Source: Gammaproteobacteria bacterium
Lineage (GTDB): Bacteria; Pseudomonadota; Gammaproteobacteria; Enterobacterales; Alteromonadaceae
Direction: 5' to 3'
NCBI GenBank assembly: GCA_018826295.1
Contig: JAHJZX010000055.1
Location: forward strand, 124,001 to 188,000
DNA length: 64,000 nt
How positions within the stretch are numbered: the stretch's first letter is position 1; each line of letters opens with the position of its first letter. Below the pieces are notes generated by a model. The model was not told the DNA's origin and did not search any database. It saw only the letters and a list, made by a program, of their open reading frames with translations. The position numbers and the translations under genes are program-made. Shown piece after piece: positions 1 through 8,343 of this stretch.

Positions 1-312
1 CACGAGCCAATTAAAGGCCAGCAACCACTGGCGCTGGTGCTGATCAAAAACGGTATTGATGTGGATGAAACCATCTTAGAGGCGGAACTGGTAGCGATGG
101 TACGGCAGGAAATTGGCGCCCTGGCCTGCTTTAAACAAGCCATTATCGTAACAAGGCTACCAAAAACCCGTTCCGGTAAAATACTGCGCAAACTGCTGCG
201 ACAAATCGCCGATGGCAGTGAATACTCGGTGCCCTCTACCATAGACGACCCGGCAAGCCTGCCTGAAATTGCTGCCCTGATGCATAACAGAGGCCTGGTT
301 ACGCCAGTATAA
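1..312 (+). CDS. prpE: Propionyl-CoA synthetase, C-terminal fragment (cut by window edge)
   Basis: This is the last ~103 codons of an acyl-CoA ligase of the ANL family; the frame is open to base 1, so the gene starts outside the window. The tail carries the catalytic-lysine motif PKTRSGKILRKLLRQIADG (about residues 55-73 of the fragment), whose lysine is needed for adenylation and is a known acetylation site. The ending IDDPASLPEI is closer to PrpE (propionate to propionyl-CoA, feeding the methylcitrate cycle) than to acetyl-CoA synthetase Acs. That assignment rests on the tail only, so an acetate-specific paralogue is possible. A hairpin terminator follows directly. Confidence 0.75.
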   Translation, partial: HEPIKGQQPLALVLIKNGIDVDETILEAELVAMVRQEIGALACFKQAIIVTRLPKTRSGKILRKLLRQIADGSEYSVPSTIDDPASLPEIAALMHNRGLVTPV

Positions 313-315
313 ATA

Positions 316-340
316 AGGGGCGAAAGCCCCTGTTTCATTT
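316..340 (+). terminator. Rho-independent terminator after prpE
   Basis: The stem AGGGGC / GCCCCT (316-321 and 326-331) closes on a GAAA tetraloop and is followed by GTTTCATTT. It starts 4 bases after the prpE stop codon. The opposite-strand gene converges from the right, so the hairpin also separates the two units. Confidence 0.75.
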
Positions 341-351
341 ACCCCACAACA

Positions 352-588
352 CTACTGCGGCGGCGCATCTTTAACCGGTTTCTTACAATGATTTTTCAGC
401 ACACGTTCCAATTGTTGCAGTTTGTCCTGCAATTTTTGGCCGTGGTCGGCATCATAGGGCTGGCGTAACTGCTTACGCACTTCCAGCCGCTGCGCATTAA
501 GCTTTTGGCATTCTGACTGGCTAAATTGGGTCGCGGCCTGCATGGTAAAAGGCTGTAACAGCAAAAGGCAAAATACAATCTGTCGCAT
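352..588 (-). CDS. Small secreted protein of unknown function
   Basis: The reading frame opens at 630, but the start at 588 (MRQIVFCLLLLQPFTMQA) gives a clean signal peptide with a probable cleavage site after QAA, so I prefer this 78-residue form. The mature part is about 60 residues, hydrophilic and probably helical, with two cysteines (in SECQ and NHCKK) that could form one disulfide in the periplasm. I do not recognise the family. It stands alone, converging on prpE, with the CRISPR trailer end behind it. Confidence 0.55.
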   Translation of the reverse strand: MRQIVFCLLLLQPFTMQAATQFSQSECQKLNAQRLEVRKQLRQPYDADHGQKLQDKLQQLERVLKNHCKKPVKDAPPQ

Positions 589-688
589 AACTGCACTCAT
601 CATCAGGTGTTTAAACAAGTTAAACACCATAGCATTATTTAGGCCGTCGAGGAGGCCAGTTACTCAGGTATATGCCATAACATAAAAT

Positions 689-2702
689 GCTTTAATCCAC
701 GCGCCTGCACGAGGCGCGACGAACGTATCCCAGCCCGCCTCGTTATATCTCTGGTTTCAATCCACGCGCCTGCGTGAGGCGCGACCTTTGGTTTATGTTG
801 ACCCAATTAAAAACTCCGAGTTTCAATCCACGCGCCTGCGTGAGGCGCGACTGCTGCCAAAGACGCTATTGCTGCCCGGGTGGCTGTTTCAATCCACGCG
901 CCTGCGTGAGGCGCGACTAAGCCAACCGCATCTGTGCAAATAAACACAGGCGTTTCAATCCACGCGCCTGCGTGAGGCGCGACCCTGCTTAGCCAGAGCT
1001 TCCGCTTCAGCCTGGCGTTTCAATCCACGCGCCTGCGTGAGGCGCGACGGTGATACTGCTCAAGCACTGCAATACGTTCCGGCGTTTCAATCCACGCGCC
1101 TGCGTGAGGCGCGACCAGACAGTTACCGGATCCAGATAGCGTATTACCGTTTCAATCCACGCGCCTGCGTGAGGCGCGACCTGGTTCATCTATAGAGTGA
1201 CCAACAGATTTGCCGTTTCAATCCACGCGCCTGCGTGAGGCGCGACTGGCAGGCTCTACCACTATCGGCACCACGCCGATTGTTTCAATCCACGCGCCTG
1301 CGTGAGGCGCGACAAGTGCCTGCCAATGTGCAGCTGGTGTTTGATATGTTTCAATCCACGCGCCTGCGTGAGGCGCGACATGCAGCTGGTAAAGTGGCAC
1401 TGCCTTATGGTGATGTTTCAATCCACGCGCCTGCGTGAGGCGCGACCCAATCCGGCCAGCGGATAGAGTTTGTGGCGGTGTTTCAATCCACGCGCCTGCG
1501 TGAGGCGCGACGCTTGGCAGTGCGCTGCAGTCAATAATAAGCGCAGGTTTCAATCCACGCGCCTGCGTGAGGCGCGACTTGGCTTATCTACCGACACAGC
1601 TAACCGGCTGCGCGTTTCAATCCACGCGCCTGCGTGAGGCGCGACTGCTGAAGATTAATAGTTAATCTATGATTAACCAGTTTCAATCCACGCGCCTGCG
1701 TGAGGCGCGACGCAAGTTTGCCAAATCATCGACTAACACACCCTGGTTTCAATCCACGCGCCTGCGTGAGGCGCGACTTGCGCAGATGCGGCTGGCTTGG
1801 GTATACCTGCTGTTTCAATCCACGCGCCTGCGTGAGGCGCGACACTGGGTTTGCTTTAGCTCAAAACCGGCGTAGGTGTTTCAATCCACGCGCCTGCGTG
1901 AGGCGCGACACTACTACCCCTTCTACTGGTATTACATCTGGTGTTTCAATCCACGCGCCTGCGTGAGGCGCGACGCGCATATCAGGGCCGATAATTAACG
2001 CGTCGCCGTTTCAATCCACGCGCCTGCGTGAGGCGCGACGTAAGCGTGGTATTTTTAACATACTCAGAGTAACTGTTTCAATCCACGCGCCTGCGTGAGG
2101 CGCGACGCTATCGCGCCAATAACGCCTTTGTTGCCGGTTATGTTTCAATCCACGCGCCTGCGTGAGGCGCGACGGTAAATTGTTGCAGTTTGACGCGCAA
2201 CCGCTCAGTTTCAATCCACGCGCCTGCGTGAGGCGCGACCAAGGCGCTGAATTAACACTGCTGCACCCTGCAACGTTTCAATCCACGCGCCTGCGTGAGG
2301 CGCGACCTCATGGAATAAGTTGTTTCTTACCATTAGCCAGTTTCAATCCACGCGCCTGCGTGAGGCGCGACTAAGCCACCAGCACCATTTTTAGCAGATG
2401 CCGGGTTTCAATCCACGCGCCTGCGTGAGGCGCGACGCGCGTTATTACTTTATCCGCAAGACCTATAAGGCGTTTCAATCCACGCGCCTGCGTGAGGCGC
2501 GACGAAGACTTAGGCACCGGCTACCAGGTGGCAAAGTGGTTTCAATCCACGCGCCTGCGTGAGGCGCGACCCTGATTGCCGTTGTAAAAAAACTGGCAGG
2601 GGACGTTTCAATCCACGCGCCTGCGTGAGGCGCGACTGGTTACGTCACTATCACCACCACAGCAGACTGCGTTTCAATCCACGCGCCTGCGTGAGGCGCG
2701 AC
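689..2702 (-). CRISPR. Type I-C CRISPR array, 31 repeats and 30 spacers
   Basis: The 32-bp repeat reads on the plus strand GTTTCAATCCACGCGCC followed by TGCGTGAGGCGCGAC. Transcribed from the minus strand it ends in the typical GTGGATTGAAAC handle of type I-C. Repeats start at 689, 754, 820, 886, 952, 1017, 1084, 1149, 1215, 1282, 1348, 1415, 1480, 1547, 1614, 1680, 1746, 1812, 1878, 1943, 2008, 2075, 2142, 2208, 2275, 2340, 2405, 2472, 2539, 2605 and 2671. Spacers are 33-35 bases and I saw no duplicated spacer. Thirty repeats look identical; the one at 689-720 has four changes and marks the old trailer end. New spacers should therefore enter at the 2702 side, next to the leader and cas2. The palindromic GGCGC...GCGCC core forms the crRNA hairpin cut by Cas5c. 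Confidence 0.98.
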
Positions 2703-2877
2703 TGCCTTTTTGCAAAGGCGGGTGTAGTCTAACGCTAAAACCACTTTAGCGCTAACCGACAAGAACTACTGAAGCAACAAACATAAAAATACAACGGGCT
2801 TACAAATAACTTTAAAATTCAGTTAGTAAGCCAGCCGCTAAAGATCCGGATTTTTAAAGAGCACTACAGGTTAGCGA
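2703..2877 (-). promoter_or_regulatory. CRISPR leader between cas2 and the array
   Basis: This AT-rich 175-bp stretch separates the cas2 stop from the first (newest) repeat, where a leader is expected. It contains an inverted repeat GGCTTAC / GTAAGCC (2797-2803 and 2826-2832) and, nearer the array, an imperfect palindrome built on AACGCTAAA and TTTAGCGCT. It must hold the array promoter and the sites that direct Cas1-Cas2 integration. The assignment is by position and composition; no promoter was pinned down. Confidence 0.7.
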
Positions 2878-3171
2878 TTAGATAATTAGCGTATCAGCAA
2901 ATAAATCAAGCGCGGCTTTTGCACCATGATGCTCTACTTTGCTGCGCCAGCTTTTACCCAGAATATAAAAACGCAGACTGTCGACTTCTTCATCATACGT
3001 AGCCAGTAGCTCGGCTTTTAATCTAACCCACTGTGCAGAGTCGATATCACACTCAAATACCGAGTACTGCACGCGGGTACCATAGTCCTGACAAATTTTA
3101 GCAATACGCCTTAATCGGGCTTTACCGTCTTCTGAACTAAATGAAACATCGTAGGTAATCAGTACCATCAT
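2878..3171 (-). CDS. cas2: CRISPR-associated endonuclease Cas2
   Basis: The 97-residue protein has the ferredoxin-like Cas2 fold signature: the N-terminal strand VLITYDVS with the conserved Asp, then the arginine-rich helix ARLRRIAKICQDYGTRVQYSVFE, which is characteristic of the type I-C branch. Cas2 forms the central dimer of the Cas1-Cas2 spacer integrase. Two ATGs begin the frame (3171 and 3168); the second, giving MVLITYDV, is the usual family start. It lies 14 bases after cas1 and is the last gene before the leader and array. Confidence 0.96.
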   Translation of the reverse strand: MMVLITYDVSFSSEDGKARLRRIAKICQDYGTRVQYSVFECDIDSAQWVRLKAELLATYDEEVDSLRFYILGKSWRSKVEHHGAKAALDLFADTLII

Positions 3172-3185
3172 AAAAGAGCTACCTG

Positions 3186-4202
3186 CTACTTACTGAAAAA
3201 GGGAGGATATTCGGCTAAATCACCACGCAGGTACCTGGCCAGCAACATCGCCTGAATATAGGGCAATAAGCCAATTTCAACGTCTTCGCCTAAAAAAGCA
3301 TGCTTAATGGTTTGCTGTTTGCGGCTTTGATATTCCTGCAACACGAGTTTGCGGGCATCGTCTTTTAGCTTTACTGCCCCACCGACTTCTGTCACAAAAT
3401 CTGTCGCTTTAAGTTGTTGCCTGTTTAGTAAAGTAAGTACTAAACGATCGGCGATAAAAGCACGAAACTCCTCCAGTAAGTCAAGCGCCAGGCTGTCTCT
3501 GCCTGGCCGCTCCTGATGTAAAAAGCCCACTTGAGGGTCAAGCCCTACGCCTTGCAAAGCCGCACTGATATCATTGCCCAGTACTGAGTAAATAAACGAT
3601 AGCAGCGCATTAATAGGATCGGTCGGTGGCCTCCGCACCCGCCCGCTAAAGTTGAAGTTTTTTGCGCTATCGGTAAGCAGTAAATTAAATACCGAGAAAT
3701 ACCGCGCGGCAGCATCCCCTTCGTAACCGCGAATTTTATCCAGGTTCGTCGCCAGCTTTAACGTATCCAAAATATGATTAAGTGCCGTTATCTGGGTAGT
3801 TAATTCAGGTAACGCGCCATGGTTACGCTGTTGGCGCTGCAGCACCTGCTTTTGCATCTGTATTTTTGCCGCTACGATATTTCGGGCAATGGAGTGTGGA
3901 TCTTCATCCGCTCTGCGGTATTGGCTTCTTCGCAACAATACATTACCCGATTGCTTGCCTTGAATTCTGGCTAGAAAACGGCCATATTCGGTAAAAAATG
4001 CCAGATTCACCGCGTTTTCACCACAAAACCCCATAACTTGCGGCGATACCATCACATTGCCAAAGCAAAAAATGGCGCCGATACCGTGAATAGGTAACTG
4101 CGCCACCTTTTGTTTATTGATATCAATAACCAGAGTTTCACGTTCTTTATGCAGATAAGCGCCCTGTGTATTGATATACAAACTATTCTGCAGTTTTTTC
4201 AT
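3186..4202 (-). CDS. cas1: CRISPR-associated integrase Cas1 (type I-C)
   Basis: The 338-residue protein starts at MKKLQNSLYINTQGAYL, the usual I-C form; the frame runs 6 codons further upstream, but that would deepen the overlap with cas4. The metal-binding signature is visible: Glu in IRGYEGDAAARYF, His in VGFLHQERPGRDS, and the acidic stretch LALDLLEEFR. Cas1 cuts and joins prespacers into the array together with Cas2. The start overlaps the end of cas4 by 20 bases, indicating translational coupling. Confidence 0.96.
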   Translation of the reverse strand: MKKLQNSLYINTQGAYLHKERETLVIDINKQKVAQLPIHGIGAIFCFGNVMVSPQVMGFCGENAVNLAFFTEYGRFLARIQGKQSGNVLLRRSQYRRADEDPHSIARNIVAAKIQMQKQVLQRQQRNHGALPELTTQITALNHILDTLKLATNLDKIRGYEGDAAARYFSVFNLLLTDSAKNFNFSGRVRRPPTDPINALLSFIYSVLGNDISAALQGVGLDPQVGFLHQERPGRDSLALDLLEEFRAFIADRLVLTLLNRQQLKATDFVTEVGGAVKLKDDARKLVLQEYQSRKQQTIKHAFLGEDVEIGLLPYIQAMLLARYLRGDLAEYPPFFSK

Positions 4203-4836
4203 CAGTATCATCCGTGGCAAAGAGTTTTTTTACATACTTGCGGCTGTTGTCTTGTTGCAGCAATTTGGGGTTGCATAAGTCATACAAACTACAGGCATGG
4301 CAATGCTTGCCATATAATGCTTTCGGTGTTTGGCCTGACGCCAGCATTGCTGCTACCTCGGCTATTACCTGTAAAGTACGCTGGCGCAGCTCAGCGCCCA
4401 ACGCAATAACTTGCCGGTGGCGGGTTTGGTGATACCACAGTGCGCCTTCGGGTATATTCTGCCCGGTCATTTCTTCCAGGCACAGTGCCTGCGCACAAAG
4501 TTGAATTTCGTCCCAATCACCGGGTTTGGGTTTGCCACGTTTGTACTCTACCGGACATAATTTGCCGCTGGATAAATCACGTTCTACTAAATCCAGCTTA
4601 CCGGTAATGCCAAGCTTAGGAGCTGCAACCTGCACGCCGCGTTCAAACCGCACACCTTTGCGGGTTTCCGGTTCGCCGCTGTCTACCCGCTCATGCAGCA
4701 GGTTGCCTTGTGCAGTCAGAAAATTATCTGCCCACACCTGCTCGTTATGTATTAATGCACACTGGCGGGGGCAAAAAGCAAAATGCTGTAAGGCCGCCAG
4801 TGGCACTAAACGCCTGTCAGCATCAGAAGCCATCAA
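4183..4836 (-). CDS. cas4: CRISPR-associated exonuclease Cas4
   Basis: The 217-residue protein is a RecB-family nuclease with an iron-sulfur cluster. The cluster cysteines are CPRQC near residues 22-26 and the C-terminal CHACSLYDLC. The nuclease core shows GKLDLVE, then VEYKRGK (the E-x-K motif) and the QLCAQALCLEE helix. Cas4 trims prespacers at the PAM side and sets their orientation before Cas1-Cas2 integration. The gene overlaps cas7 by 14 bases upstream and cas1 downstream, so it sits inside one tightly coupled operon. Confidence 0.95.
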   Translation of the reverse strand: MMASDADRRLVPLAALQHFAFCPRQCALIHNEQVWADNFLTAQGNLLHERVDSGEPETRKGVRFERGVQVAAPKLGITGKLDLVERDLSSGKLCPVEYKRGKPKPGDWDEIQLCAQALCLEEMTGQNIPEGALWYHQTRHRQVIALGAELRQRTLQVIAEVAAMLASGQTPKALYGKHCHACSLYDLCNPKLLQQDNSRKYVKKLFATDDTDEKTAE

Positions 4837-5653
4837 TCTCTTCTGGCGTTAACCCTTCCAACTGGCTTATTTCATAACTACCATCAGCTTTGACATTCAG
4901 CGTTCTGTGTACCTTGGCAGATGAATACTGCCCGGCCTTGCTGTTATGTTGCCACCAGATCACTTTTTCAATCGCCATTGAACCCTCAGGCCGTGCAGAG
5001 GATGCATCACCTTCAAACAATTTTGGCAGTATCGATTTAAGTGTATTCGCATCTGCGTCACTAAAATCGGTTTTTTCAGCCAGTTGCGGCGACATAGCAC
5101 CATAAGCAACATAAACAGCACTATCAACCCGATGTTTCATGCCCATAGTGTCTGAGCCTTTTTTACTGCCATCACCATCACCACTAACACTTTTGGTGAT
5201 TTGCGTACTGGTAATACTTACAGGTTCAATACTAAAAGCAGAATGAATACTAACCGGGCCACGGATAGGAATAGATACACCATCTTTTTCTTCGCTTTTG
5301 AACGCAAATAACTGGCCAAAGGCACGGACGTCAAACCAGGTTTTACACGCCAATTTTGCAGCATCTTCAGGTTTTGTTTTCTTAGCATTCAGGGCATCTT
5401 TGCCTAACACCCCTTCAGCCCTTGCGCGCAGGCTTGGGTAACCATCGGTCTTCTTTTCGTCCGATTGCACAAAAATAGCCTGACCAGCATCTTGTAGGCG
5501 ATCGCGGGTTTTGCGCTTTAAACAAACATCGGTAATTTCGCCAAAGCCGTCATAATCAGTACGCGGGCGGTTACCATTTAACGGATCGCCATTTGGATTA
5601 GCGTTCTTTACTGAGAAAATAATGGCGAAATCGATTTTATTTTGTAAACTCAT
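4823..5653 (-). CDS. cas7: Cascade backbone protein Cas7 (Csd2, type I-C)
   Basis: I place the start at MSLQNKIDFAIIFSVKNANP (5653) because AAGGA precedes that ATG by about 7 bases; the longer frame to 5677 would overlap cas8c. The 276-residue product has the Csd2/Csh2 features: a ferredoxin-like N-terminal strand, NANPNGDPLNGNRPR, and the middle segment FDVRAFGQLFAF. Multiple copies coat the crRNA in the interference complex. It lies between cas8c and cas4, the standard I-C order. Confidence 0.95.
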   Translation of the reverse strand: MSLQNKIDFAIIFSVKNANPNGDPLNGNRPRTDYDGFGEITDVCLKRKTRDRLQDAGQAIFVQSDEKKTDGYPSLRARAEGVLGKDALNAKKTKPEDAAKLACKTWFDVRAFGQLFAFKSEEKDGVSIPIRGPVSIHSAFSIEPVSITSTQITKSVSGDGDGSKKGSDTMGMKHRVDSAVYVAYGAMSPQLAEKTDFSDADANTLKSILPKLFEGDASSARPEGSMAIEKVIWWQHNSKAGQYSSAKVHRTLNVKADGSYEISQLEGLTPEEIDGF

Positions 5654-5663
5654 GCTGTTTTCC

Positions 5664-7610
5664 TTATTCTGCTGCATCAGCGGTTTCTGCCGCGTCTTTT
5701 TTACCGTTTAGTATTAAGCGCTGGCAGTGAAAGCCCAGTAAAAACTCACCACTTAACGCTTTGTCTGATTTAAATTCTGTAGTATCGAAAGCCGACTGAA
5801 TGCTATCCAGCAAGTCTTTTCGCATCGTTAAAAAGCCGGGGCTAACATTTTGCAAACGATGCATATAGGGTTTTAGTGCCAGCTCTAAATTGCGCCAGGT
5901 GGAAAACGGCCTGTCGGCAAAGCGTTGCATTAAACGGTCAGCCGTGGTGTTACGCTTTTCACCCGCTTTATAAAGCGCATAGGATTCAATATTTTCCGCT
6001 ACCGCCAATAAGCGGCCATATAAATAGTCCCGTGAGGTACTGGTTTCATCTAATGCCATGGCATAGTCCTTTTGGTATTTAATATGAGGTGTACGTTTGC
6101 AAAAGCCTTTATAAAGTGCGCAGGCAATGCCGAGGTTTTGCTCCCACTTCCATGAATCTTCACTTTTGTAAGCTAATCGATTAGTAGCCCGTTTAATGGC
6201 ATAGGTAACAATATCTACCGGCAAGGGCCGGCCTTCTACAATGCAGGGTAGCAGCCGCTCGGTAAGGTTTTTTTTCAGTGAATCAGTGCTTTTTAAAACA
6301 TCACCGTAAACTGCATCCCAAATTTTATAAGGTGCTGGGGCACAGGCAGTCCAAATCGTTTTCTCGATAGGTTTGCTTTTACTCTCACTGTGCAGCGTTA
6401 CCTTGTGCCGCTGTGGCCAGGAAAAATCCTGATACCATTTTTCTAACGAGGCTAAAAACTCTTCTGCTATCGTTTCACGGTAGTAAATAATCCCCATCCG
6501 GCCGGGCGTGGCGGAATCCAATCCCAAAATACAAATGCTCTCGTTACGCTCCAGCTCTCCCTTACCTGTGCCTTTCAGGTGACTTTTCAGATTTAGCGCA
6601 TAACTTTGGCCTAAATCCATCGAGTGATCTGTTTCAGGTAGGATTTCGGTATTCAACATATCCCACGGATCAGAGAATGGACTTGGTATTGTTTTGCCCG
6701 ATACCGCCCAACTGACATAGGTTTGATCACCGTTGCGAAAACTTTGGCGCCCAAGTAGCCAACGTAACGCGTTATGTGCTTTTTGGGTAACATCAAAACT
6801 CACCGCCGCAGCTTGGCTGCTAGCTGTAAACTTGCCTCTGAAGGTAAAGCCACTGCTATCGTTGGCAGAAATTAGTTTTGCTTTATCGCCACTGTGTCTT
6901 ATTTTGGCTGGGTGGTTTGATGCTAAAACACTTTGCTCGCCCTTTACCAAACATAATCCCGGCTCGCCACCATTTAAGCTGTCAAAATTAATCCAACTTT
7001 GCTGGATGGCAGGATCAAGCCAGGTTTTAGACTGTGCAATACCAGGCATTTCGACTGTCCAGCATACCAATGCTGAACCTTGATCTAATGAACCAGCTTC
7101 TTTTGGTAAGACTTTGAATAACAAAGGCGACTCTGCTGAGGATTGCCACTTTGTAAGTAAAACACCATTTTCAGCATGCAGTACGCCATGTTGGAGCAAA
7201 TCAGCAACTACAGTTCGCTTACCAACATACCTGTGGATAGCTTGAATAGCGGGTAAAACGAATTCAGAATTACACCATCCACTAAGTTGTTCAAAATAAA
7301 GCTCGAACCCTGCTTTTTTTAAACCACCAAATTGCTCATAGTCGCCTGCAACATACTGAATCTTGTCTGCCAGAGCATGCGGTGCTAGCCCACTTGCTCT
7401 GCCAGCTGACTGCTCTGTCGCTGGTAAAACCAATTGTGTTTTTTCCAGCACGGAAGCCCGCAAAAAAGCGCCATTGCCGTCAATAACAATATTAATATGA
7501 GCGTTTTGCGGGGTATGACTAACAGGCATTAATTGCTGTTCCTGCGGTAAGTCCGCAGAAAGCTGCTGCGCCTGTTCATAGGTTTCATAAAGCCGAGCTA
7601 ACCAACTCAT
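5664..7610 (-). CDS. cas8c: Cascade large subunit Cas8c (Csd1)
   Basis: The 648-residue protein matches Csd1 in size and in its N-terminal plan (SWLARLYETYEQAQ, then ...VVIDGNGAFLRA...). The conserved features SWINFDSLNGGEPGLCLVKG and NALRWLLGRQSF, and the middle ESICILGLDSATPGRMGIIYYRE, are typical of the family. Cas8c recognises the PAM and anchors Cascade on target DNA. Type I-C cas8c also encodes the small subunit Cas11c from an internal start, which would come from the C-terminal third here; I did not locate that start. ATGA overlap with cas5c upstream. Confidence 0.93.
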   Translation of the reverse strand: MSWLARLYETYEQAQQLSADLPQEQQLMPVSHTPQNAHINIVIDGNGAFLRASVLEKTQLVLPATEQSAGRASGLAPHALADKIQYVAGDYEQFGGLKKAGFELYFEQLSGWCNSEFVLPAIQAIHRYVGKRTVVADLLQHGVLHAENGVLLTKWQSSAESPLLFKVLPKEAGSLDQGSALVCWTVEMPGIAQSKTWLDPAIQQSWINFDSLNGGEPGLCLVKGEQSVLASNHPAKIRHSGDKAKLISANDSSGFTFRGKFTASSQAAAVSFDVTQKAHNALRWLLGRQSFRNGDQTYVSWAVSGKTIPSPFSDPWDMLNTEILPETDHSMDLGQSYALNLKSHLKGTGKGELERNESICILGLDSATPGRMGIIYYRETIAEEFLASLEKWYQDFSWPQRHKVTLHSESKSKPIEKTIWTACAPAPYKIWDAVYGDVLKSTDSLKKNLTERLLPCIVEGRPLPVDIVTYAIKRATNRLAYKSEDSWKWEQNLGIACALYKGFCKRTPHIKYQKDYAMALDETSTSRDYLYGRLLAVAENIESYALYKAGEKRNTTADRLMQRFADRPFSTWRNLELALKPYMHRLQNVSPGFLTMRKDLLDSIQSAFDTTEFKSDKALSGEFLLGFHCQRLILNGKKDAAETADAAE

Positions 7611-8326
7611 AATGCCGCCTCCAGCTCATTCACAGCCTGTTGATTAACATCAAGCGTAAATTCTTTTGGTTGCATCTCGCGGACAAAACGTCTGATCTGG
7701 CAATCTTCCGGGCGAGGGAAAGTAACAATGCCGTGTTTCATCGTGGCGTGCCAAAACCGGCTATGTAATTCGTTAATACCGGTTTCATCTGGATAATCAA
7801 AACCGTGAAACATTAAACCAAAACCCAGCTCGTCAATATTGTCGTAAGCACCAGCGCCTTCACCAAATTCACAAGGCTCAACGTAGGCCTGGCAATCTCG
7901 GGTACCCAGAAAGATATCCTGCCGCCCACCTTTTTCCAGCACCCGTGTAGCGATACTAAAATGCTTGCCGTCTATTCTGTCTGAGGCAAGTTCAGGCCGG
8001 TGTTCATTCCATTCAAAATGCGCCTCCACTTGATACTCAACATCATGCAAAAAGGTATAAATTGCCAGGCTATTGCCACCGCCCCAGTTCAGCGGCTTCG
8101 TGCCTTTTGTTTGCGTACGCAACGGCTTAATCACTCTGACTCTGTCGACATACCAGGTAAGCGTTGGCTTCCAATAAATGGATTTTAAAACGCCCTTTAA
8201 TGCCTCATAAGTTGGCAGGTGATAGGAGCATTTTTCGCCGCCGACTTTAGTTATCGGATCGGTAAATAACGCATAGCGCCCCCGCAGACGAAAACTAATG
8301 CTGTTTTTCATTGGTTTTGTCGCCAT
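7607..8326 (-). CDS. cas5c: crRNA-processing endonuclease Cas5c (Cas5d)
   Basis: The 239-residue protein has the Cas5 N-terminal pattern SFRLRGRYALFTDP and the glycine-containing loop GGEKCSYHLPTYEALKG. In type I-C, which lacks cas6, Cas5c cuts the repeat hairpin. The Lys-His pair of the known active site is present (K121-H122 in RIDGKHFS). It stays bound to the crRNA 5' handle in Cascade. It starts 17 bases after cas3 ends and overlaps cas8c by 4 bases. Confidence 0.95.
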   Translation of the reverse strand: MATKPMKNSISFRLRGRYALFTDPITKVGGEKCSYHLPTYEALKGVLKSIYWKPTLTWYVDRVRVIKPLRTQTKGTKPLNWGGGNSLAIYTFLHDVEYQVEAHFEWNEHRPELASDRIDGKHFSIATRVLEKGGRQDIFLGTRDCQAYVEPCEFGEGAGAYDNIDELGFGLMFHGFDYPDETGINELHSRFWHATMKHGIVTFPRPEDCQIRRFVREMQPKEFTLDVNQQAVNELEAAL

Positions 8327-8343
8327 TGTTCAGTCCTTATCAA

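Noticed and set aside
1007-2374. Several open frames of 60-111 codons inside the CRISPR array
   Set aside because: They consist of the repeat translated over and over (for example the recurring FNPRACVRRD and VAPHAGAWIET) and are artefacts of the array.
689-2702. Self-targeting spacers against this window
   Set aside because: By eye I found no spacer matching a gene in the window; this is only a partial check and a computed search is needed.
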